A stretch of DNA of 64,000 nucleotides from Chlorops oryzae (taxonomy: Eukaryota; Arthropoda; Insecta; Diptera; Chloropidae): positions 25,809,508 to 25,873,507 of the forward strand of contig CM035808.1 in assembly GCA_020466095.1 (NCBI GenBank). The letters run 5' to 3'. The notes below the pieces were generated by a model that did no database searches, was not told the DNA's origin, and worked only from the letters and a program-made list of their open reading frames with translations. Each line of letters opens with the position of its first letter. The stretch's first letter is position 1. The position numbers and the translations under genes are program-made. This document shows positions 57,401 to 64,000 of this stretch, piece after piece.

Positions 57401-58440
57401 GTTGATTTAAATATTAAATTAAATATGTATTTAAAAAATTCCATTTAAATGGTTTTATTGAAAATATTGTACTAAAAGGTTAAAAAATAATTGTGGATTT
57501 CACTGGTTTTAGTCATCACACCCCCCCCCCCCCCCTCATCGATCTACGGAATTTATCAGACAAAAAATAAAATTTTTGGGTCCGTGTTTCTATGCCATCA
57601 ACTTAATTTAAGCTCCGCCCAACGATTTAATTTTTTTTTTTATACATTTTTTTTATACTTTTAAACTCGTCTTGGATTAATTTGATACCCATATCGAAAA
57701 TTGAGAGAATATGTAAACGGCCATTCTATTGACGGCCATCTTGGATTTTAATAATCATAGTGAACTGTGTTCTACTAGTCAATCCCTTTCATTTGATACC
57801 CATATTGAGCAAATCGTGACAAAATTCGTAAGTCGCCATTTTGTAGCGGCGGCCATCGTGAATTTACAATGAAACAGAATTTATTGAATTGTATTTTCAT
57901 CAGCGCTAAAAATTTTTACCAAATTTCCGATCAATCCGTCAACAGGAAGTGGGTCAAATTTCAATTACTAGATTTGACCCAAATATACAGGGTGTCCCGT
58001 TGGGAAGTACATAATATATTCCTTAATAGGGGTGATAGGGGGTCCAACATGAATTAAAAATCGTATGCGAAGGGGAGAGGTCCCAAATACACTCCTGAGG
58101 AGTTATGGGGCCTTAAAGTTTTTTGGCACTAAGCCCAGAAAAACAATTCTCCCACGCTAATGGTTAATTGTAGAAAAAAAATGTTAATGCAGTTTGAAAG
58201 CCAATTATGGTTAAAATTTCAGCCATTGAGTTAAAAAGAAACGGTCAAAGCCAAAAATTCTGAAAAAACTTTCAATTTTTTTTTTAATTTGGAAGCCATT
58301 TTGGTATGAAAAGTGTCCAATTAACACCAGAATTTTTTATTTTATTCAAAATGCTGGATCGATTTCCTTTGATTTGGTACCCCATATGTCTAATAATTTT
58401 TTGGAAAATTGGGACAAAACGACACAATTAACATTCACAA
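57401..58440. repeat. Repeat-derived noncoding region with GGCCAT blocks
   Basis: There is a 15-C run at 57,521-57,535. Two diverged blocks follow, each with TTTGATACCCATAT ... GACGGCCATCTTGGATTTT-type sequence (about 57,680-57,755 and 57,790-57,865). TACAGGGTGTCCCGTTGGGA at about 57,988 resembles a common insect transposon terminus, but I found no partner end. There is no gene; the 62-codon frame at 57,869 is inside this repeat. Confidence 0.5.
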
Positions 58441-58505
58441 CTGAGCTGGGAGTCGATCCCAGATCCTCTAGCATCGCAAGTTTAAATCTCAACCAACTTT
58501 AAAAC
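58441..58505 (-). repeat. tRNA-derived SINE fragment
   Basis: On minus there is box A-like AGTTGGTTGAGATTTA and box B-like GGGATCGACTCCCAGC about 35 bp later. The downstream TGTGAATGTTAATTGTGTCG resembles the sequence after box B at 61,263, so the two are the same family. It is too degraded to be a tRNA gene. Confidence 0.6.
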
Positions 58506-59997
58506 TGGCCAATTTCTAGAATCTTTCTTTATCGACAAAGCCGATGTCAACTCTTCAGGATTGCATGCACATCTTTCATTTATGGTATTAGAGACATTCG
58601 TCAATTTCTTTCAACATTTTCACAAAACTTTCAATCATAAAGTACGCAGACTGCACTCGGGATCAACCGACGCGCAGTTGTTTCTTAAATTTATTACTTT
58701 GAAACTCAATTGTGAGAAAAATAAATTTATCGCACAAGTTCAATGCCCTCAAAATGTAAATAGTAAGAGTATGTATTTATGTAAACACATCACTCCCAGC
58801 ACGCTTGTCATCTTTAGTAGCAATTTATTAAGGAATTTTTAAAATTTTATTCACATGGCAATGCTGAATGTTTAAAAGAAGCTCTCAACGGGAAATGGAA
58901 AACCTTTTAAAAGCATCAAGAATTGAGCTGTCGGAAACTTTTTTCAAAAAGGATGCCAAACAAAATCTCCATACAAAAGTGAACTTTTAACAGACCAAAC
59001 AAAAGGAAATTTTCTCTTTCATTGCTTTCATTCTCGTAGGTAGGCAAACGATAAACAGAGAACGCTGAAACAAAAGCCCAAAGAAGAATTGACAACTGAA
59101 GAGCAAAATATAAACAAACAAACTTTTATAAATGGGAAAATCATTCAAATTCTTCTACAATACAATTTTGCAAGTATCAAACGGCGTTAGACATGTAAAC
59201 AAATCATGAAGCGGACCACACACAGCCAAACATTCGCACATACCGACATACAAACATACATTCGATATAGTCTCACTCGTCCTACATACAAAATGAACAA
59301 AATAAAATGCTCAGCATTGCTAGACATAAAGGCACGCTGAAGCATGTAAATGAACACATTTTTATATCTTCCCATGTGACAAGCAGATATGTTTGTATAC
59401 AACTACATATTTACATGCATACATATGTATATGCGTATATACGTTCGCATGTTAGTTTGTCATGGATGTCAGGATATCACGCGACCCCATTCGACTGTCT
59501 CGAAAGTAATGAGAAAAACTGTTTCGTAGAAATTACTTTACAGAGCAGCAATAAATTGCTCGAAAAGGATAAAAACTAAAAGCTATAAAAGTGTACACAT
59601 TGCCGTACGTACATACATACATACATACATACATACATACATACATACTACGCGGAAACTACGTCATAGAGACTGCAGGAAAAGGTGCGCGAGAAAAGGA
59701 GGAAACGCGAAACGCGAATGCTAGCGTGAAGAGAACGAAGAAAAATCAGCATTACAGCTTAAGGATTTGCCAAAAAGACACACACAGCGCATCATCAGCT
59801 GGTTGTTGTAGCTGTATTTGCAATTTTTCGGCATGAAATTTTTCTAAGAAAAATGTGTGTACAAAAAAAAAGCAATAATCTCCTTGGAAAGCCGCTTACA
59901 ATGCGGTTATATAATTTTTAAAAGCATGTCAACAATAAGAAAAATAACCATATTTATATAAAATAATATTTTTTTTTTTTTTAATTCTTGAACTTAC
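58506..59997. other. Noncoding stretch with a (CATA)n microsatellite
   Basis: A (CATA)9-10 tract lies at 59,611-59,648. Frames reading through it (YIHTYIHT) are artefacts. A 93-codon plus frame at 58,561-58,842 has no splice or family support. A T run at 59,969-59,982 lies just inside the intron side of the donor at 59,997. Confidence 0.5.
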
Positions 59998-60347
59998 CTT
60001 AAATTTGTTGCCGTGTCAAAACCATCGAAGTCGTTGCAAAAGCTTGTTTTGTGCTCCTCTCCGACAGTTCGGATTGCGTATCGTTCGAAATTTGTTGCTT
60101 TAACAATTTACACTCTCAATTATAAACAGCAATCTTGTTAAATATTAGCACGTCGCATGTTTGGTTTGCACTGATTTTGTTTTTTCATTTTCCGTTTAAC
60201 CTTCTAAGCTCCTTCAATGACACAACTTCGGAATGGCATATTTAACTTGTGCTTTTGTCGTTTTTACTTCAAAAAATACAATTTTTGCAAATTTTCATTG
60301 AAAATCAACAAGATTTTTCGGCCCTTTCTGCATGTGGAAACAATCTG
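59998..60347 (-). other. Candidate noncoding first exon (5' untranslated)
   Basis: On the minus strand the segment ends ACAAATTTAAG|GTAAGTTCAAG, a perfect donor at 59,997. It holds only short upstream frames (for example MRRANI then stop; MPFRSCVIEGA then stop) and is rich in A-tracts, as are fly 5' leaders. It would start near a TTCAGATTG initiator at about 60,347-60,339. The following exon would lie at lower coordinates, far away, so much of this window could be its first intron. The start is approximate and no coding exon was joined to it. Confidence 0.5.
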
Positions 60348-60520
60348 AACTAGTTGAATCAAATAACAAAATGTGCGCTCTTTCTCTCATTTTGCGCTGG
60401 TGCGGCTTTTGACATAACAACGTCGCTATGTATGTATGTAGGTTGGAGTGTAACTAGGCAGCATGATGAAATTTTCTGCTCTCGCTCGCTCTCTCTTTCT
60501 TTTTGCAACGGCGAAAGGAT
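60348..60520 (-). promoter_or_regulatory. Candidate promoter with GAGA-type sites
   Basis: Upstream (minus) of the presumed first exon lies GAAAGAGAGAGCGAGCGAGA (plus 60,480-60,503), a GAGA-factor-like cluster, and GAGAGAAAGAGCG at about 60,372-60,390. There is no TATA box. GAGA-rich, TATA-less promoters with an initiator are common in flies. The assignment rests on position and composition only. Confidence 0.4.
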
Positions 60521-61027
60521 ATTTTTCTCAGTAAATTTTGTGCTCTCTGATTTAACTATTCAGCAGAGGTATTTTTAGTAGCTTCAGAGAAAGAAACAAG
60601 CAAGAACGCTGCAGTCGGTCTAGCCCGACATATCGAGCCCTAACCGTCAAATTGATGTAAGCAACAAATTATAGCATACAAATTATAAAACTTATCGTGC
60701 AATATCTCCATTTCTATTGAGCTTACTATCGTCATATTTTACTAGGTGATTAGTTTCAGGCTGTAGAGCATATTTTCATCAAAAAGTCAATTTCGAAAGA
60801 AAAAAAATTTCACTCACAACAATTTGGCGGTTATGTCTCGATATAGAGTATCCCAGCTTCAAAACCTTTTATGCTGAAGCAAATCTATTAATCGTGGCAT
60901 TTGACGGATCGCACCGCCATTTTTTTTAGGATTTGTACCCCATCGGCTTTAAAACTCATCTCTTTCAAAGCTCGGTTATTCAATTTTTAAGTATTTAAGC
61001 AGTCGGACCGGAGTAAGCATCACATAA
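60521..61027. other. Noncoding stretch
   Basis: No exon or repeat is recognised. TCTAGCCCGACATATCGAGCC at about 60,618 (read in part) is GC-richer. It may be upstream regulatory DNA of the minus-strand promoter. Confidence 0.4.
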
Positions 61028-61225
61028 GTACGAACCGAATTTCGACATGACTATCTTAACTATTTGGAAAGAGATCTCAATATTTTCGACACAGTTTCCG
61101 AATGTGATAAGGAACAATTTCAAGAAGTGGTCGCAACAATGATAAAAATTGCCATGAATATGATTAAAAATTCCGTTGAAGTGTCTAAATCTAATGCATC
61201 TGGCAAGCGGTCTTTGAATCATTGA
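61028..61225 (+). pseudogene. Short coding-like frame without a start codon
   Basis: 65 codons opening after TAA: VRTEFRHDYLNYLERDLNIF, then DTVSECDKEQFQEVVATMIK, a run of amphipathic helix, and KRSLNH before TGA. The composition is clearly protein-like, with many Asp, Glu and Lys and few of the F/L/K runs seen in chance frames. It has no ATG near its start; CACATAAG at 61,021-61,028 is a poor acceptor. It could be the last exon of a gene, or a gene piece carried by the adjoining repeat (TAGGTTAGGTTAGG and a SINE follow directly). The family is not recognised. Confidence 0.35.
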
Positions 61226-61346
61226 CTAGGTTAGGTTAGGTAAGTGTGGCTGCCGAAAAAAACATCCACAACCTCAGCTGGGAGTTGAACCCAAGGGCTC
61301 TCGATTCGTAAATTGGCATCTCAGCCAATTAAGGCACAGAGGTCGA
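61226..61346 (-). repeat. tRNA-derived SINE fragment with TTAGG-like end
   Basis: On minus: box A-like TTAATTGGCTGAGATGCC, then box B GGGTTCAACTCCC at plus 61,280-61,292, then TGAGGTTGTGGATGTTTTTT, a CGGCAGCCACAC stretch and three TTAGG/CCTAA-type units (plus 61,227-61,241). The internal promoter boxes show tRNA ancestry. The same family is seen at 58,441 and perhaps 37,114. The pentanucleotide is too short to be telomeric. Confidence 0.65.
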
Positions 61347-63467
61347 CAAAAATTTCCTTAAAAAATCTAATAGGTTTAGCCCCTTTTATTATTATTTGCT
61401 AGCGTTAAATTTTTAATTGCAATAAATACGAAGAAACCGACTCAAAATAAAATATCTTTAATAATTTTTATGCCATAATTCAAAGATCTTAAGGACGTTT
61501 GTAAGAGGAAAGAGTTTAGAGACCTTGCCAGCACTGTTTCATTAATTTTAGTGATTTTTTCGTTATTTTTAGAGCATTTTTTCCCAGTCCGATTTATAAG
61601 TGCCCATATATGTATGTATATATCCCTTAGAAGCTAAGTTCTACTTGTTACAAGATCCTCATAAAACTAACATACCCTTCTGAAGCTGGGTATGAGCATC
61701 ATATTGAGAGAGCATTGTAATTTTAAAACAATTTCAACATTGGCTCAATTTATTCCCATGCTGTTAAGAATCTGGATAAAGAAAGGATAACAACTTAAGG
61801 CGGACTTTATTTGTCAAAAAGGGGTATTTTGTCACTTGAAAACCCCTTGGATTTTAAATAAATAAACGAGAAGGGAAATGAAAGTGTTGAGCCATCGAAA
61901 AAACTTAATTTTTCTTATTTTGTTAATTATTTATTGTAAAGAGAGCATCCATCATCCTGCCCAGAAGCTCTCATACTAAATATATATTTTTAAATATTTT
62001 TTTTTTATAGAGTCTTGTGATTATCTAATGTCTCATGAAAAAGCTCGAAAATTAATATTTGAAAATAATTTAAGCTAAGTAAACAAAATAAAATCCCTTT
62101 TATTTAAGGCATTTCTCCTCAATTAATACTCACTCTCACATTTGAGCAGACATCGCTTTTGGCAAAAACTCTCGTTGGTTCTCTTTCACAGATTATTTTG
62201 CACAAATTTTCTTTTTTACATGCGCAAATATTCGCGCATTCAAACTTGTGCCTTCAGGCTTAGCAAATAAAGCACAAATAACTCACTGCACAGATAAATT
62301 TCACAAAAGCAATTTACATAAACATAATTCTATATAAATAAATTTATAGATTTTTTCTTTTCATTTTGCACAATTTTCTCACAATCAAATTTCTGAGGAC
62401 AGCCTTTCAATTACTGTCTTTTTTAAGCATATTTATTTATCTTCTTCAATTTATTTTGATATATTTTATTTTATTTTCTTTCTTTTCTTTCTTTTTTTTT
62501 GCTTTTTTCTCTCAATTAATTTACTTGTGTGACGTTGTTAGTTGATGACACGAGCAGAACAACAACGACGACGCTTTGTGTGGATTTATATTATTAATTA
62601 CACGAACGAGCATATTTACTGATAATATGTGGATAATAGACAAAACGAGCCCGCTTATCGCTGTAGCATCTGATAATATTGCTTACCGCCGATACAGCGC
62701 AGTTAAGCTAATGGCACTGCACAATTGCACACTGATAGAAATGCATTACACAATTTTCACAATAAAGAAATTTAATCCATCAAAAAAGCAAATAAAAATA
62801 TGCCGTTGATAAATTTCTCAATTTTATTACTACTATTTTTATTATTATTATTTTTTTTACTTTTATTTTTTATTCAATTTTTTACAATTAGATATTTTTG
62901 ACACTTGGTATTTCGTCGGAAATCTAAGATTCAATTTTTTCTTTCTATTTTTATTTTCAAACCCGGTTTTTTGATGGGAAGTTCGTTTGTTCTCCTTTAA
63001 TTGTTACAATTCATTGAAAACCCGAACGAACGAACGAACCGCCAAAATGAATTTCGATCGAACAGACACGCGCGAACTGTTCCCCCGCATATGACCGTGC
63101 CGGCGAGCATGCAAATTGATACTGACCGCAGAACGATTAGTCAATCAACTATAAAGAGAGTGAGAAACAAGCGACTGGCGTGCAACCGACCATAGCGCAG
63201 CATACTTATATTCTTTTACGTAGTCACATTGCATTTGCTGATTTGTTTTATTGTTATTGCTTTATTGTTTTTATTTTATTATTGTTGTTGCTTCAATTAT
63301 ATCGATTTGACATTGTGCCATCATTGAATTGATCTTTCTCACGCTTAGCTACACTCCCTACTCTCGCTGTGAAATGCATAGATTCTTGCACTCTTTCATA
63401 TTAACGTTGTTCTTGTTTTTGTTGTTGTTGTGTTATTACGGTGCTGCTGGGTTTTTTTTTTATTTTT
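61347..63467. other. Noncoding stretch, possible regulatory region at its right end
   Basis: 61.4-62.9 kb is AT-rich and featureless. 63,020-63,190 is GC-richer: ACGAACGAACGAAC, CGATCG, GAACAGACACGCGCGAACTG. On plus it contains ACTATAAAGAGAGTGAGAAAC (TATAAAG at about 63,151); on minus there are initiator-like TCAGTATC and CAGTTCGCGCGTG. This looks like fly promoter DNA, but the strand cannot be decided. Confidence 0.4.
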
Positions 63468-63657
63468 TTACTTTTTATTTGATGTACAAACGTGCAAGGT
63501 GAGAAATCCACGATGCATTATTGTAGCTGTTTTTGTTTTTGTTCTTGGTTTTGTTGCCGTTGCTGCCGCTGTCATATCGCGCGTGGGCGCTTTCTCATTG
63601 AGATCATCATATTTATGATCGAGGCTTTGGTCTTTGCCAGAATTTTCATCCTCGCAC
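63468..63657 (-). CDS. Candidate coding exon, acidic then Thr/Lys-rich protein
   Basis: On minus the T-rich tract ATTTATTTCTTTCATAG gives a strong acceptor, followed by G and 62 open codons: CEDENSGKDQSLDHKYDDLN, EKAPTRDMTAAATATKPRTK, then ...IMHRGFLTLHV and TAA. The first 28 residues are acidic and ordered in character; the second part is a Thr/Ala/Lys-rich linker built from ACA/GCA repeats. The exon enters from the right, so its gene starts beyond 64,000. It is either a last exon or it splices before the stop at an unrecognised donor. The plus strand is also open but reads F/V/C-rich. No family is recognised. Confidence 0.42.
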
Positions 63658-64000
63658 CTATGAAAGAAATAAATTTAGAAATAAATTTCAAAAATAAAAA
63701 GATGAAAAGAAATTTCATTTTTTCATTTGATTCAAAGATGAATTTTCAAACAACAGTTCAACGCTTGATAATCCAAAAATATTTAATGCTATTGTTTTTT
63801 TTTTTAGTTTTAATATTTATTTTATTTATTTTTTAATTTGAAAAAATAATTCAAAGAGTCGGTAATTAATTGTTTTTTCTAAATTTTGTTTTGGCTTTTA
63901 TTTAAAATCAGAATTTATGCGAAATAAAAATCAAATCGCACATTAATTGACCTTAAATTATTTCAATTTTCTTGTCATAAATAAATAAATCGCATCTTTT
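63658..64000. other. Probable intron flanking the candidate exon
   Basis: Very AT-rich. On minus it supplies the pyrimidine tract for the acceptor at 63,658-63,659. No other feature. Confidence 0.45.

Noticed and set aside
61227..61241. TTAGG units as a telomere-like repeat
   Set aside because: There are only about three units, joined to a SINE; flies are known to lack TTAGG telomeres.
1..64000. CRISPR arrays, bacterial operons, rRNA genes
   Set aside because: None of the signatures is present; the sequence is animal-type noncoding DNA.

Overview
This is an AT-rich (roughly 63-65% A+T) eukaryotic window with long homopolymer runs, microsatellites (CT, AG, GTAT/CATA), short spliced candidate exons and many nested DNA-transposon remnants. 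The style of the repeats (a TATACCC...GGGTATA dispersed repeat with a GTCCGTCTGTC core, tRNA-derived SINE fragments, GTATGTATGTA tracts) suggests a brachyceran fly, perhaps a tephritid. That assignment is inference. There is no bacterial, viral or CRISPR content. No long protein-coding gene is present: the window looks like intergenic or large-intron sequence with a few candidate exons.

Layout. 1-21.1 kb is mostly featureless AT-rich DNA with three copies of one 230-bp inverted-repeat MITE (1.3, 15.4, 17.4 kb) and two copies of the TATACCC repeat (6.7, 17.2 kb); the third MITE sits inside the second TATACCC copy. 21.1-25.6 kb is a transposon cluster: an unusual region with a 14-15 bp motif reiterated six times, two copies of a GGGGTATTCAC MITE, a CAGGGCAACCAC MITE, a piggyBac-type MITE flanked by TTAA, a GC-rich island, and a hAT-like element with perfect 8-bp target duplications. 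31.3-32.8 kb holds a 1.5-kb terminal-inverted-repeat element with a near-palindromic 16-mer reiterated about six times and a decayed coding fragment with an SHGKG..DGVG signature; this is the most unusual object here. 38.3-43.7 kb is a mosaic built from a PIF/Harbinger-like MITE, the TATACCC repeat, a second hAT-like element and a ~2.3-kb tandem segmental duplication. 44.7-45.4 kb is a hAT element with perfect 8-bp duplications, CCTCTAAA subterminal repeats and an antisense transposase C-terminal remnant. 48.3-48.6 kb is a 122-bp minisatellite. 54.2-55.1 and 57.2-57.4 kb share a dispersed repeat, and the first copy carries a complete MITE insertion whose empty site is seen in the second.

Candidate host exons. 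The best-supported are a phase-consistent two-exon ORF at 47,830-48,271 (+), a coding exon with a good acceptor at 63,468-63,657 (-), a noncoding first-exon candidate with a GAGA-rich promoter and an AAG|GTAAGT donor at 59,998-~60,347 (-), a possible terminal exon at 34,283-34,456 (+), and two small candidates at 45.5-46.0 kb. If the minus-strand promoter at 60.35 kb is real, much of the window to its left could be that gene's first intron. None of these proteins was recognised by family. All calls were made by eye; none was checked against a database.
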